A stretch of DNA of 64,000 bases from Larix kaempferi (GCA_027924585.1 BSBM01000036.1:4209001-4273000); one strand, 5' to 3'. Numbered from the stretch's first letter, positions 1 through 13,441 are shown. The notes: generated by a model from the letters alone, not told the origin. A program made the numbers and translations.

Positions 1-3000
1 TTATGTTAAATTTAATGCTAAGTAGGAATGGATGACTCAGCAGAGTCTCCAGAAATGGAATGTAAATTCTGAATAATTATTATTAATAAATAAATTATGG
101 AGACAACAGCATGGGAGAGCTGTTAAAAGAGGTTACTGGTCTAACTGGTGGATGGAATTAGGTGGAAGGACAAAAGACAAGTGGCAGCATCCTCAAACAC
201 TTCCTGAGTTGCAGGTGGCAACTTCCCTATATTTTGGGGTCATGATTCCCCAAGAAAGTGGAATCTGAGCAGGTGGCTCATTAATGACAGTTAACCCAAC
301 TAAGACCTAGGCAATCTTTTAAATACTACTCAATGAACTAAGCTGGGGGTTCAGCATTTGTTCTAGAGGGAGAATACATTCAGGTGAATGTTATTCAGGA
401 GTCCCATTGAGGAAGTGGGAAAACAGTAAGGAAGTGTTTTGAGTCAGGAAGTTGCAGTAACTTGGTTCCAGTATAGCTGCTTTGGCTGAGGGAATTGTTG
501 GCTGTACCTAGTTCCATCCAGTTAGACCAGAGCAAGCTCGGGGGTCCTGAGAAGTGCTGTCTGGGCACTCTCCAGGAATTGGTAGGGAGGAACAGCCTCC
601 CATTGCTGTTATTGTCTACCATAGATACAGGTTCTGCCACTCTTCCTGCTGTTTGTATAATTAATTTAAATGTAGAATGGACTATTTCAACTGTGTTTTG
701 AACTGTATTTATTTTCAGTAGATCAGTCTTTCTGTATTGTCTTTGGTAGAAATTTGCAGAACTCATATGTCTTGTAATTTTTCCTATTATCACTTAAATA
801 GAGTAATTATTCTATGCAGAATATATTGTTACTGTTACAGTAATCAAATATTAGGGTGATTTAGTCTAGAATTTCTAATAATAGTTAAATAATAGACATA
901 GAATATTAAATAGTAGTTATTTCAGAAAATACACTTATTAAAACAATCGTAAGAACAGACACCTAGATAAATCTTAGAATTACTGTGAAATAATTTCCAA
1001 TAGAGAAATGTACAGGAATAATTTCTATTAGAGAAATTATACTAGTTTATATCTGCTTCCTATTTCTGTCAACTATAGATACAGGTCATTCTCTGTATCG
1101 AGCTAAAGGAGAACAAAATTTATATCATTATATTTATCTATACTCAGAACATATTTGACTGTTATCGATTATCCAAAAGATGTAATTGCAATAATGTTTC
1201 ATTGTTTAAAAACTTCCCATACAATTTTATGCAATAAAAATCGTAGTCAAATACAAACACATAAACAGTAAATTGTTTTCGTCTTTTAAACCTAATATTA
1301 TAATATTATAGCCATGTTGTCACAATAGAGTTGACAGAGTTGTTTTAAAAACAAGACAAACTTATTGACTGGCTCGAAGCCGAGTCTTACCACTTAGAGA
1401 TTTCATTGTTTCTATAACCAAATCATAAGCATAGATTAATGTTCATTATCGAGCTTGTATTACATGTAATACACAGCACAGACGTAGGTTATCTTATCAA
1501 TAGTCAAACATCTTAACACGCAGAGAAGCTATCAACGAGCTTAGCCATTGTTGGCTGTTATAAACCCTCGTAGTTATTTACTGTAATAATGTTTATTTCA
1601 TTATAAATATTTCTCCTTGAGAGTAGAGTACAAACCTAACACGGCCGTAGCCAGACCACATTATTTCGACAGACTGAAAACAAAAGAAAGGAAATGCTTT
1701 TATAACAGTTTGAACCTACAGGAAATCTCATACATAGTCCAGGTATACATTGTATCCACAGTTACAATTTATATTTAAACCAAAAACCAAAACTTCACAA
1801 CACGTTTCCAGTTACCACCGAACTCAACTACTTTCTTATATATTTATTAATCAGAAAGAGATTTCCCAGTTCTCCAGGGTTAACAATACATCTTCATCTA
1901 TTACAGTAAGGAATAGCAAAACCCATTATTATCATTACTACCCAAAAACCACACAAAACGCAGATAAACTCATATATTCATATCCCCACAATCGAGTTAT
2001 CATCCTCTGCAAGTATCGGAGAAAATTCAAAGCAATCCTTATATGTTAAACACTTTATTCATTTAACAAAACACAGAACGATACACGGCCACATGACAGG
2101 CTCAACAAAGTTACGGTATCCATTAGCTTATACAGCGTGGATAAAACCCTTCTTATTGAAAATACAATAACAATAACAATTCCGGGGTCTCATAACAGAC
2201 TGAGCCGTAGTTTGTTCTTGGTAGACATGCCGAGGTAACAACCCTATCAACCATAAGCAAACAGTTTCATACACGCGACAATATCCATAACACCCAAAAC
2301 GATAACAACCCCATTACACAGGAGGTCCCTTCCAAACATAACCCTAGCACAACAAAACCAACAAAGGGAGAGACAGCCGTGGATAACCAGGCTTACCCGG
2401 AGGAGCCAGCGCTGGAGATGAAGCCTTGTGCACCTTCAGGAACAGCATTATCTGCACATTATCGAGTGTCGAGAGTTGTTAATACTAATATAAATCTAAA
2501 CAATCATTTGCAAAACTGAAAACTATGAAACATTGATATTATCTTACCTGAGCCAATGGAGGAAGCAACCCGTGGACAACCTGGTAGCCACAAGCTGAGC
2601 TGGTAGCGAAACCCCATTACATTCGTCAGTTGGATGAGCAAGGGAAACTTCCAGTACTTCTCTATTGACAGCCGCGACAGGCAACATGTTATACAAAACC
2701 CTTAAGCTGGGAATTGACCAGTCGGGGAGCACACTTCAAAACCCAATACACAGTCACCTCATGGATAAAAACAACAAAGAAACCCTGCCTCAAACTCACA
2801 CCAGCGACTGTGGAAGGCTGTAAGTAGCAGGTGACTCAAAATTGGCGATGACAACGAGACCAAGATACAATTGAAACAGTAGCAGACGCCAATTCCGATC
2901 CCAAGACCTCTATTCTACCAGAAGAATGAAACAACGTGACCAGAATCTGAGCAAATAGCATGTTACAGTGCCAAACTGACGAGTTCAGACATGGAGGGTT

Positions 3001-4290
3001 TCTCCCTTACAACCCAAGCCCGAAGGCACAAATAATGAACAGGTAGGGTTTCATTACTAACTTATATATCATCCAACGCAAGGAGGAGAGTCAACCACGT
3101 AGCCATTAAATATATCAACTCCACATGGGTCGAATTGCTATAGTTCAGTTGCAGCTCGATTAATTGTTTATCAATTTCAAATCATTTGCATGTATATAAC
3201 TCTTGTTCAACGCATGGAAAAACACTATGATTGATACACAATAATTGAATTGTATATAAATCAAAACCAAGCCATCGATAATGTCTAGAGCATATTATAA
3301 TTACCTTCAATCATTTAAACAATGATGTAGTCAATTCTCTAATGAGAACTCCATATCTTTTAAAACATTGCAATATTACCATGACCATATGATGGATACA
3401 CCATGGTTATATAAGTCCTATTATCATTATCACCCCGATACTATTGTTAAACAATCAACAATGAGAATAACAATCTCTATTATTATGATGGTTAAATATA
3501 AACTCATCTACAGGTCCATACCATGAACGTAGTTTAAAACAAGGTACAGTGCGATGACATAAGTTAAACAATAGTAGACATTGGATTTTGAAATATAGAT
3601 GACTATAATGGAACATCGCTAGAGGCGTCACTTTTCCAACTCAGACTAACAACCAGTAATTACAGCTAATAGTTGACAGTAGGTTACATTATGCTAACGT
3701 CACGTTATGCATGCGATTAACATAATACAAACAATTGTTCCAGTGATAGTTTACAGCATTAACATAGAGTCATGTTCATAACGCAACGGATATGACGGAA
3801 ACATTGTAATTCATCGCAAAACCTGATGATACTATCCAGGATAAGAGATATTATGTCGAGACAGACTATCAATCTTATTTCAAGCGTAAATTTCATGAAA
3901 AGAACTTTACTGTCTTACACGACAATCAGCATTAGTAAATAGATCTTCTTTGAGTTTTTACAGTGCAGGGAAAGGAGCTTGATGCTTACAAAGATTAAAT
4001 TTCAGTGACCCATACTTAACCGGTGTACCTGCGAACAAAAGACAAGTTATGCATTAGCTCGTAAGCTAAGTAAGCCAGTCAGCTATGGCTAGCTCTCCCT
4101 TTGAAGATTGAAAGAACACAGTCAACATTTAAAATCAGAAAAATCACATTTGTATTAAAACAGAACCTTTTAAAACAAGATCATGTTTAGTTACTGAATT
4201 TAAACAGGACCAGAAATGAAATTAATTAACATTTATTGTTATAATAAAAATTTTAAATTTTTCAGAAATTTCGGGTCCTGACATGCATGT
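1..4290. other. AT-rich region without recognisable gene
   Basis: No open frame here resembles a known family and all are short and out of context. The stretch 1300-4250 is peppered with CG-containing words set in AT-rich sequence, which looks like decayed repeat DNA. The bases at about 4272-4282 (gggtcctgaca) have the form of an LTR terminus, but I could not find the matching other end, so no element is called. Confidence 0.5.
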
Positions 4291-5589
4291 ATCTAGTGTG
4301 TGTCTAGTGGATCAAAGTTATAAGATCAGGGGATTTTAGGTCAATCAAATCCACTGGGTGTGTATAAAAGTGGTGGTAGGGATATATTAGTACATGCCTT
4401 ATCTTGGAATATGATAGCACTATAACTATTGATATTATTCATATTTTTCAAGGTAGTATCTTATGGATGCTAGAGGCCATGAGTATGTATATCGTAGTAT
4501 TTCTAGTGTGCATTACATGCCACAATATTACATATGAAGCATGGGCATGTGGAATTCTATTGATTCATCTATGTTCTTTTGTTTTTTGTTTTTTTGTTTC
4601 CTTCACAAGTTGACTAAGTTATGAGCATAGCTAGTTAAATAATGGCATGGTATTTTATGTAGGGAGCTATAGGAAGTGTTGGTGTTAAGAGCTATAGGAG
4701 GGATCATAATTTGCAATAAAATTTTGAAGAATGCAATTTCAACTTCAAGTATCTCAAGCAATCTATATAATTAATATATATTTTGTTGAAGATTATGAAT
4801 TTATCATATAAATTTTGATTATTACAAATATAAATTGTTCACATGTTCCAAAATTATAACTGTTGTAGTAAGTCACTAAAATGTCAAAACATATACGAAT
4901 ACATGTATATTATCCAATCCTTTGTTGCCGGTTTTATTTTCAGTACAAGTGTAAGTTATGGATTTGTTTCAATCCTCCATGCATTGTCAGAGGATTGAAA
5001 ATAATACGGCAACCTTTCTACTTTCCAAAACACACTTGAAAATAAACCTAGCAGCATAAACGCTGTAGGTTTAAGGTTTATGGTTATTGGTTAAATGGTT
5101 TATGGTTGTCAGTTTAAGGTTTATGGTTATGAAATTCATTGAACTAAACTAATTCTAATTATTATTATTATTATTGTTTTTAAAATTTTGTGTTTCATGC
5201 ATTTGAAAGAAAACCAAATTGAAATTACTAAAAAACATACTTTTTTGAAATAGATGTATAAAATTCATTTTTTTTGTTTGTTTTAAGTTGCTAACCTCTT
5301 GCTGTGGAGGCCATTTGTTGGTTGATTGGTAGCAAGAGGTGGGTAGTTTGGTCATCAGTCATCAGTGAAAATGCTCGGTCCGATGGGCACTGCAAACACT
5401 TGGTCAAGATCTTGTAACAATTGCGTAGGTGGAATAAGTCACAAACTACCTTTTTTGTTTTGTTTTTTATAACAGTTACAACAACTCAATCGAGCTTCAA
5501 AACTCGATCGATATATTAGCTCGATAGAGGGTTATCTAAAATATCAATCAACCTCTATTTTTCTTATGTTTGCATGCTCCTCTTTCCAA
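4291..5589. other. AT-rich region with short simple repeats
   Basis: No gene seen. Around 5060-5135 there is a degenerate run of gtttaaggtttatggtt-like words, and around 5156-5175 an (ATT)n microsatellite. Poly-T tracts at about 5452-5470 may be close to the 3' end of the minus-strand LINE that starts to be recognisable at 5590, but the junction is not clear. Confidence 0.4.
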
Positions 5590-7642
5590 AAAGTGTTACC
5601 CATCTTCATGGGAACACCCAAATCATTCTTCTCCTTCTAGCTGCGTGAATTTCCCTAGTAATCCCCTCCACCACTAGCAAGAATAGGTAGGGTGACAAAG
5701 GAAAAAATTACCTCAATCCTCGAGAAAACTTAAAGGAACAAGAACCAGAACCATTTAATCGAATAGAAAAAGAAGAAGTATTGACATAACACATAATCCA
5801 ATGGACAACATCTAAGTTGAACCCCACCCGCAACACCATAACTCTTAGATAAAACCAAGATCTCAATCATAAGATTTATAAAAGGTCCAACTTAATTACA
5901 CCAACCATAATTTTTTCTTTCTTAATCAGTGAATTCATTCCTATGCATGACATATGGCCTCATGGATTAGACGACCTTTGAGAAAGCTGAATTGTTCCAC
6001 CAATATCACAACCGAAATAATGGGATTTAGTCGGATTGCGATCACCTTAGAGATGGTATTATATACATAATTACATAGAGAGGTGAATGTTATCAGAAGG
6101 ATATGTCATGTCCACCTAAGGGATTAAGGTCAGGAAAGTGGAATTGAGTCCCCTTGGCATCTGCCTTGTAATCTTGATTACCTCCGTTAATGAAAGTAGA
6201 TATTCATTGACTAAATCAAATAAATACAAGAAAAACTCCATAGTCTACTCGTTAGGTCCAATAATTTTATCCTTTTGGAAGGAACCAATAAATACATTAA
6301 TCTCTTCCTTGGTTACCTGACGAAAGAGGTCATCATTTTTCTCCTTCTAGATCAATCGAGAGAAGTGGTTCATCATTCCTAGAACTTCTTCAAGGTTTGG
6401 CATCTTTGTCTCAGTGAATAAAGATTTAAAATGACTAATCCCCAATATGGACAAATCCTGAAACCGTATGATTTGATACCTTTCTCCATCCAGAAGTTCC
6501 CATATCCTATTAGTCATCTAAAAAAATTTGGAATACCTATGGAAGAATTTATTTTTTTAATCTCCTGAGGCGATCTATTGAGCTTGAATTTTCAGTCGCC
6601 ATTCCATCTCATTTTCTCATAACAACTTGTCTTATATCTACTCAAGTCCCTCCACATGATCTTGTTTCCATGCTTCCAAAATACCATCTTGGTGCAAGCT
6701 AAAAAATGCATCAATCTCCTCCTCTGCAACGGAAATGAGACCATCCCTCCTTTTATGCCTCTCTTGACTCCATTACACCACCTTTTCTTTGACATCTATG
6801 AGATTATGATTAAATTGCACACACTCCCTAAGCCCTATATCTACCTCAACATTCTTCCAGTGGTGTTTGAACAGGAGTTGTAGATATTCCTCCTTGTCCC
6901 AAGATGGATTGTACTTATGGGGCCTCCAGGTTTTGCCTCTTTAACCCCTAGTTCCAATAAAATGGGGAAATTATCCAAAAAAAATTGTTTCTAACCCAAG
7001 TTATCAACATATCCACATCCTGAATAATGTTTCTATCAACTATAAAATAGTCCATACACTTCCCAACACCTTCCACACCAACCCAATTATTAGACTAGGT
7101 AGGGAAGAGACTGTAGGGCACCAAATCCACCCGATCCATTTCATCCAATTTATTTACAAAGTATGCAACTAATTGGTCCTCATGAGCCATGTATCCCCAA
7201 ATTTTATCTCAACTTAATATAAAATTTAAATCCCCTCCAATGACTACATTAGTCTCATTCAAACATTAAGGGAGCAAAGATGATCCCAAAAGGCTTGTTT
7301 ACCTTCGAAGGGGCCATAAATATTCAGAATGAAAAAAGATTGGTCCAAACTCCTATTGTATAATTTATTGAAAAGAACAAAGTTTATGGAAAAGCTATTA
7401 ACTGGCATAGAATGAGATTTATATCATGTAATCACTCCTCTTGCTGAATGACCCATGAAATCAATCGAAACAAACTTCCAACCAAAGAGATGCTTTCGAA
7501 GCTCACTAGAAATCAAATCACCTCTTCCCATCGTCTCCTGCACTAATAACACATTAAGTATTTCCTTCTCAAATGATAGTTTGAGGGAATATTGTTTCAC
7601 TTTCCCCTCCAGGCCTCGAGCATTTATAGACATAAATTTCAT
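5590..7642 (-). pseudogene. LINE ORF2 remnant: endonuclease and reverse transcriptase
   Basis: The start at 7642 reads MKFMSINARGLEGKVKQYSL followed by a QETM motif, the usual beginning of the plant LINE endonuclease. Farther in (about 7330-7200) come LNIYGPFEGKQAFWDHL and VIGGDLNF, further endonuclease blocks. At about 6090-5950 the frame reads KVIAIRLNPIIS and EQFSFLKGRLIHEAI, the RT palm block before the active site. At about 5780-5660 it reads SFKFSRGLR and then PLSPYLFLLVVEG, where the usual QGD between them is lost to a stop and substitutions. No YADD/FADD box follows. Several frame changes and stops make it non-functional. Family assignment is firm; exact ends are approximate. Confidence 0.85.
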
Positions 7643-8378
7643 TTGGAACCCTCAATAGGGGTATGTCCCACTTTGGGGACCCTTGAAAGGATACGTTTCT
7701 AGCCTTGATTTGCCTCCTTGAATGCTTTTTCTTGAGCATGTTTGATAGTTGATTTATTGATAGCATTTCCAACACCCCCAACCTTCAAACCATCAAAACC
7801 TAGACCTCCTTCCACCCCCAAGACCCTTGATTTAACCCTAGACCTCAAAAGGTAAGGCCCCCCTCCTTGACACTTGAGAAGAGCATCCTGAGACTTCCAA
7901 GATTCCCTAAGCAGGCCCTACTAACCTAACTTCCATAAAAACAGAAAGACCAAGCTTTTCATCGCCCACCCTTGGCCTCAGAGGGACAAACCCCACTTCC
8001 CCAAAATGAATCTCTCCACTATGAGAGGGTTCAAGTTCAAGGTTCGAAAGAACACAAAATCGAAGGTCTGGATTAAAAACAATAGTCTAAAAACAAGGGA
8101 CAATCCCCAAAGGATTACTAACTCAGGGGAACATCAAAATCTTTGTCTTTATCATTTGTTCTAGCTTATCCAAATCATGAGGTGAAAGCTCAGTTTATTC
8201 GAAAAATTCCTTCACCACCTTTTGCCTTAGATTTAGCACCAAAAATTCAAAGAACAAAGGGGTAGAAAATATCCTATAAGAATCCATTCCTCAGCCATCC
8301 CCGAGACCTCATTTGGACAACCCACAAGGGTCTCTACCCTAACGTCAATTGTCACCAACTCCTACCCCTCCTTAAACC

Positions 8379-9575
8379 TTATTTATTTCGAAATATTTCC
8401 ATCTCTTGATAAGTTCTTAAGCTATTTTTTAGCATTGAGACAAATCTCTTAAAACAATTAGAACAATTCACAAGCACATGGACATACATATGCAATCTAG
8501 CACACCTAAAAGGCACATTAATGTGTCCAAAATTTGCACATAGGACCTGTCTCCCACAACCTAGTTCATGGAACAAACTATTCCTTAGATCCATCTCCAC
8601 TAAGATGCAAGCTATAGATTTTTAGTGGCTCCCAAACAACATTCATCAACCACGACGAAATTCCCAAGAGTATTTCCAATGGCCCTCAGTCCCTCCGTCC
8701 ATAATTCTGGTGGTAGTTGGGGCAATTTGACCCAGATCGGTGTACTCGTAATAGCCTCTACCCTTGGGCCAAAAAGAGGATTCCACAAGTTCATGCAGGA
8801 GAGAATATGTTTCTCGATATACCATAATCATCCCAAAAAAATTTGGGTCTCCTCCTTCCTATGGAAAACAAAGACAAACCAACCCCTCGCCATAGCATGG
8901 ATCACTAGGATACCCCCCATTAACAGGGACCAACAATCCTATACCCAAGCTGTGGTTGATGGTAAACCCACCCTTCTCCCACAAAACTTCCCACCAAATC
9001 TCTCCCCAAATCTGCGATGTCCATGACTCGCAAGCCTTCTCCAACAACCAAGGACACTTTTCTACCATGATAATGAAGAACCCTACGACGCTTTTTAAAC
9101 CCTTGTTAGACAACCACGCAGATACAGGTAGAGTCTTCCAGCTCCAGACATGAATCAACAAAATCCCCTACATGCTCAACTCCTTTACATAACTATGGTC
9201 TCCTAGGAGTCTCACAACATGTGGGAGGATCCTCAAAGTGAAAATAGGTTGACGCTTCCCATGAGTCAATTTGTATGGCCCCTCCATCGTCTACGATAGA
9301 CAAGTATTGTCCCTTCAACTATCAATCTCCTAGAGAAACCACCCAAACAACTAACACAAGTTGTTTTACACCTCAATCTGATTAGACATCAAAAAGTTGA
9401 CCCCAACACCATATGGAGGGACAACTAGATAAGGATTTAGGGAAATTGTACCTTCCCTCGAAATATTAAGTTCCATGGACCCATGCCAACCCAAGTCAGA
9501 TGGAAAAGTGTCGTCCTCCATAAGACTATCTTTATAATAATTGACAAGTTGAGGCTCGTCTTCCATCGTGCTCAA
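8379..9575 (-). pseudogene. LINE ORF1 remnant (DUF4283 / zinc-knuckle type)
   Basis: The frame 8794-8612 contains PIWVKLPQLPPELWTEGLRA followed by IGNTLGNFVVVDE, the signature of the DUF4283 region of plant LINE ORF1. It continues at about 8610-8450 as ASILVEMDLRNSLFHEL and VPFRCARLHMYVH, where a CCHC knuckle is normally found; only one of its cysteines is visible. Upstream frames from 9575 look like the N-terminal part, broken by stops. ORF1 proteins bind the LINE RNA to form the retrotransposition particle. It sits directly upstream of ORF2 on the same strand. Confidence 0.75.
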
Positions 9576-9900
9576 CTTGAAATCCTAGTGCCAAATCCAA
9601 AACCCATGCAAAACCCCCCAAACTATATTTGACATGCATACATACAAACACACACACATACACACACCACGCACACAATTATAATTTTTAAGAATTTTAA
9701 TTACATGTTCATAAAAATTAATATAATTTTAATTTTGATATATAATAATAATAAATAAAAGTTGATTTTTTTCTTATAAGTATAAATATAATTATATTTA
9801 AGTTATAAAATAAAAATAATAATTAATTTTGATATATAATAATAATATAAAAAAAAAATTCCCTTATAAATATATTTTAATTATAAAATAAAAGTGATAG

Positions 9901-10323
9901 TTAATATAATCTTCACTAAAGTTAAAATGCATCTCATAAACATTTATAATTTTGCAAATCTTTAATAGTCAAAGGAAAAAAAATAACCTAAAACTAAGTA
10001 AAATTCAAAGATTCTTAATAACTTGTAATAACAATATTTATAAAAAATAATGATTTTTTTGTTTTTGTTGTCTTATACATGTACAAACATTTATAATTAT
10101 AATTGTGAGAATTAATATAATCTTCACTAAAGTTAAAATTCATCTCATAAACATTTATAATTGTGCGAATCTTTAATAGTCAAAGGAAAAGAACTAACTT
10201 AAAAATAAGTAAAATTCAAAGATTCTTAATAACTTGTAATAACAATATTTAAAAAAAAAATTGATTTTTTTTGTTTTTGTTGTCTTATACATGTACAAAC
10301 ATTTATAATTATAATTGTGAGAA
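9901..10323. repeat. Tandem duplication, 211-bp unit, two copies
   Basis: 9901-10111 and 10112-10323 start with ttaatataatcttcactaaa and share ...aaagattcttaataacttgt... and tgtcttatacatgtacaaac. They differ by scattered point changes and one short indel in an A/T run. Shorter fragments of the same sequence recur at about 16560-16590, 16830-16870 and 18875-18990, so it is a local dispersed family rather than a unique duplication. Confidence 0.9.
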
Positions 10324-10400
10324 TTTACATACAATATAATTGTGAGAATTTACATATAATATCATTATTGTGAGAATTTACATATAATAATGGTTAAAGG
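10310..10400. repeat. Short tandem repeat attgtgagaatttacatata
   Basis: Three consecutive imperfect copies of attgtgagaatttacata lie between the 211-bp duplication and the truncated end of the gypsy integrase. Confidence 0.7.
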
Positions 10401-10559
10401 AAAAACACTAATTTAAAAACTAATTATATTTAAATATTGTGAATAACTTGTAAAAATAATATTTGTATACATACAATAATGGTTAAAGGAAAAAAACTAA
10501 TTTAAAAATTATTATTATTTGATGTGGTTCACAGCTTAGAAGATGGAGGACTCGCTACT

Positions 10560-11647
10560 CCTTTATCAAATTTAATAGTACTTTTTTGCGGTTTTACTCA
10601 CAAGAATACTCGATCTCCTATCTTATAAGTTCGATCGAGCCTATGTGCATCCACATATCTCTTCTGTCGATCATGTGCTTCCTTCAGTCGAGCACAAATA
10701 GTCACCATTTGATCTTCCATTTCTTGAATCAAATCAGGTACTAACAAGGTCCTATCCTCCAACAAATCCCAACTCAAGGGCGTTTTGCATGGTCGCCCAT
10801 ACAAGAACTCAAAAGGTGCCCTCTGGATGGAACTCTGGTAGCTGTTGTTATAAGAAAACTCTATCAGTGGAAAAAACTCCTCCCAATGGGTCTACTAATC
10901 CATTACATACATCCGTAACATGTCTTCTAGTACCTGGTTCACTCTTTTTGTCTGCCCATCCATTTCAGGATGATAAGCAGTACTAAAGTTAAGTTGCGTC
11001 CCCTAGAGCTTCTTGGAAGCTTGTCCAAAACCTTCCCATAAATACTGAACCTCGATATGAGATTATCTTCCTTGGTAATCCATGCAACCACACCACTTAA
11101 TTTATAAAATGTTTAGTGATATCTGGTGCTCTCAATCTGAGATTGTCTTCCTTGGTACTCCATGCAACCGCACCACTTCATTTATAAAAACCTTAGCAAT
11201 ATCTGGTGCTTGATAGGTATTCTTGATAGGAATGAAATGCGCACTCTTTTTCAAAGTGTCGACTACAACAAATATTGTATCATGCTTATTTCTTGTTAAT
11301 GGTAGTCCAACTATGAAATCCATCGATATAAATTCCCATTTCGATTCAAGGATTGCGTAGGGTTGAAGCAATCCCGCTAGATGTCGATGCTCTGCCTTTA
11401 CTAACTGACATTCCATGCATATTGCGACAAATTTTACAACATCCTTCTTCATTCCATACCAAAAGAATAGTGGAAGTAAGTTTGCATACATTTTATTTAC
11501 TTCTGAATGAGCTCTATAAACTGCTCGACAAGCTTCTGTCAATATCAAGTTTTGAAGTTCGTCGTTCATTGGTACATAAATACATTTGTTAAACCTCAAT
11601 AATCTGTCTTCTTTCAAGGAATACCCCTCATACTTGGGTATTTTCAT
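10560..11647 (-). pseudogene. Gypsy integrase remnant with internal duplication
   Basis: The frame from 11647 carries the zinc-binding domain (KMYANLLPLFFWYGMKKDVV, then CMEC) and the catalytic core with SMDFIVGLPLTRNKHDTIFV and VVDTLKKSAHF, ending near HGVPRKTISD. The C-terminal part is at 10804-10598 (AHDRQKRYVDAHRLD ... GDRVFL), then a stop and KPQKSTIKFDKG before the homology ends. Between core and C-terminus lies a tandem duplication, and the HGVP segment occurs twice. Integrase joined the element's cDNA to host DNA; this copy cannot. Confidence 0.9.
11053..11215. repeat. Tandem duplication of about 80 bp in integrase
   Basis: Two imperfect copies (about 11053-11133 and 11136-11215) share tgagattrtcttccttggta, ccatgcaacc, caccactt, atttataaa and atatctggtgct. 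They encode the same integrase segment twice. The copies differ at many sites, so the duplication is old. Confidence 0.85.
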
Positions 11648-11739
11648 CTGTCTCTAATTCGGTTCTTACTTCCATATACCAAGTGTCATCTCGTTGTAAT
11701 CCAAGTATATTTTCTCGTAAGTTCGTCTTCATAGGAATT

Positions 11740-12660
11740 ACTGAAAAATATGTGGGGTTTGTGACTAAGTGCATCATCCACTTTGTTCAATGTTCCTTTT
11801 ACGTATGATATGTCAAAATCATACTCACTCAGTAACTCGGACCATCTCCTCTGTCTTGCATTTAAATCGCTTTGAGTAAATATATAGTGTAGTCCATGGT
11901 GATCCATCTTTAACTCAAACTTTCTTCCCACTAGATAGTGTCGCCATAGTCGTAATGCATGAATCACTACTGTTAGAAAAACAGGATAGTAGAGCAATAA
12001 CAATAAACAGAAATGCAAATATAATCACACACACATTACAAGAGAGACACAGATATATTGTGGTTCACCCCAAGATGGGCTATGTCCACACAAAAGTTTC
12101 CAGTCCTTATTATTATTCCGTCTAGCAAAATGAAGGGATACAACCTGCAGCACAACCGCTGCACTTCCTCTTCACTGTCTCACAGTCTCTCTTTCTGATC
12201 TCAGAGATCTTTACAATGCATAAAACCTAATACATCAACCCTAGCTGTATTACAATGTCTTTCTTTTATAAGGGAAATACAATAGGAAAATACCACGGGT
12301 TACCCAAAACCATGGGCCCGAAAACAGCTGGCGAAAACAACCCCAAAAAAAATTCTCGGGGGCCCGCGCCCCTCGGACCCCCCTAGGGCCGTGGCGGGAT
12401 CGTAACCAAACCTGGGGTACGGACACGGCTGAATAATAATATCTCTGAATCTGGAGATCAGGCTCCATAACCAACAACTACTGCTAATTCCATATCATGA
12501 GTGTATATTTCTCTTCATGTGGCCTAAGCCTTTAGGAAGTGTAAGAAATTACCCTTCCTTCTTGCATAAGCACACATCCGATCCCTTTATTTGATGCATC
12601 AGTGCATACCAAGAAATACTGTTCCGTATCTGGAACCTTGAGAATCGGTGTCGTCCTTAA
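11740..12660 (-). pseudogene. Gypsy RNase H remnant, split by a solo LTR
   Basis: The first half (about 12660-12482) reads FLVCTDASNKGIGCVLMQEG and, after stops, REIYTHDMELAVV. The second half (11970-11740) continues VIHALRLWRHYLVGR, FELKMDHHGLHYIFTQ and RRWSELLSEYDFDISYVKG. Removing the insertion 11971-12476 and one ACTAC copy rejoins the two halves at ELAVV/VIHALR. The TDAS Asp and the DHH Asp of the RNase H fold remain visible. Confidence 0.9.
11971..12476 (-). mobile_element. Solo LTR inserted in RNase H
   Basis: The 506-bp insert starts tgttag and ends ccaaca, and is flanked on both sides by ACTAC (11966-11970 and 12477-12481), a perfect 5-bp target duplication. It has no internal coding region or primer site, so it is a solo LTR left by recombination. 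Read on the minus strand it has a likely TATA box (cttataaaag, near 12266) and later gtggacatagcccatcttgg, a stretch typical of plant LTR leaders (a similar one lies at 57732). This gives the minus orientation. It carries a very GC-rich patch at about 12310-12420. Confidence 0.92.
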
Positions 12661-12732
12661 CAACTCCTTCAGTCTCTCATATGCCCTTGTGCATTTTTCC
12701 ATCCAAATATAGGGTTGATATTTCTTCTATAA

Positions 12733-13441
12733 TTATGTAATTGATCTTACTATCCTTGAGAATCCTTCCACAAATATTCTATAATATCTTGCAAGCCCCA
12801 TAAAACTTCGTACCTCATTCACGTTCATGGGTGTTGGTCGTTCCCAAATAGATTCTATCTTCGCAGGATCTATTGATATACCGTCCCCAGATAGAATGTG
12901 ACCCAAGTAATGAATTTCCTCTGAAAGAATGAGCATTTTGACAACTTTCCATATAGTTGATTTTCTCTTAAGCATTGTAATACCAACCTTATATGTTCCT
13001 CGTGCTCTTCTGGTGTCATTCAGTAAATCAAAATGTCATCCAGGATCACTTGTACAAACTTATCCAAATACTAGCGAAATACGCCATTCATTAAATTCAC
13101 AAATACATTGGGCACATTCATCAATCCGAAGGGTACAACTACGCATTCAAAATGTCCAATACGTGTTTGAATGCAATTTTAGGAATGTCTACTTCCTTGA
13201 TTCGTAGTTGATGATACCCTAATTGTAAATCAATTTTTGAAAATATGGTCGCACCTTTCATCTGATCGAATAAATCATTGATTCTCGGTAGTGGATACTG
13301 ATTTCTTACTGTTGCCTTGTTTTGTTGACGGTAGTCTATACATAGACGTTGTGACCCATATTTCTTCTTAACAAAGAGCACTGACGCTCCCCATGGGTAA
13401 ACACTAGGTCCTTTCAATCCCAAATCCAATAAATCTCGCAA
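12733..13441 (-). pseudogene. Gypsy reverse transcriptase remnant
   Basis: The frame from 13441 reads [20 protein letters not shown], then [19 protein letters not shown] and [15 protein letters not shown], the standard gypsy RT blocks. At about 13165 the reading frame shifts and continues as [10 protein letters not shown] and QVILDDILIY, where the active-site Y/F-x-DD box has become LDD. The thumb follows at 12975-12733 with [20 protein letters not shown]. One frameshift and several stops make it inactive. Confidence 0.9.

Larger units (their letters stand above)
5590..9600 (-). mobile_element. Degenerate L1-type LINE, reading right to left
   Basis: Order on the minus strand is ORF1 (DUF4283-like, about 9575-8380), ORF2 apurinic-type endonuclease (7642-7100), then reverse transcriptase (about 6100-5590). 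This is the normal order of plant L1-clade LINEs. All parts carry frameshifts and stops, so the copy is dead. The RT is cut off before its FADD catalytic box, so the 3' end is missing or unrecognisable. No target-site duplication could be defined. Confidence 0.85.

Noticed and set aside
4272-4282. LTR terminus gggtcctgaca
   Set aside because: No partner terminus or second LTR was found in the window.
5050-5135. Interstitial telomere repeat
   Set aside because: The gtttaaggtttatgg words are not TTTAGGG and are irregular in spacing.
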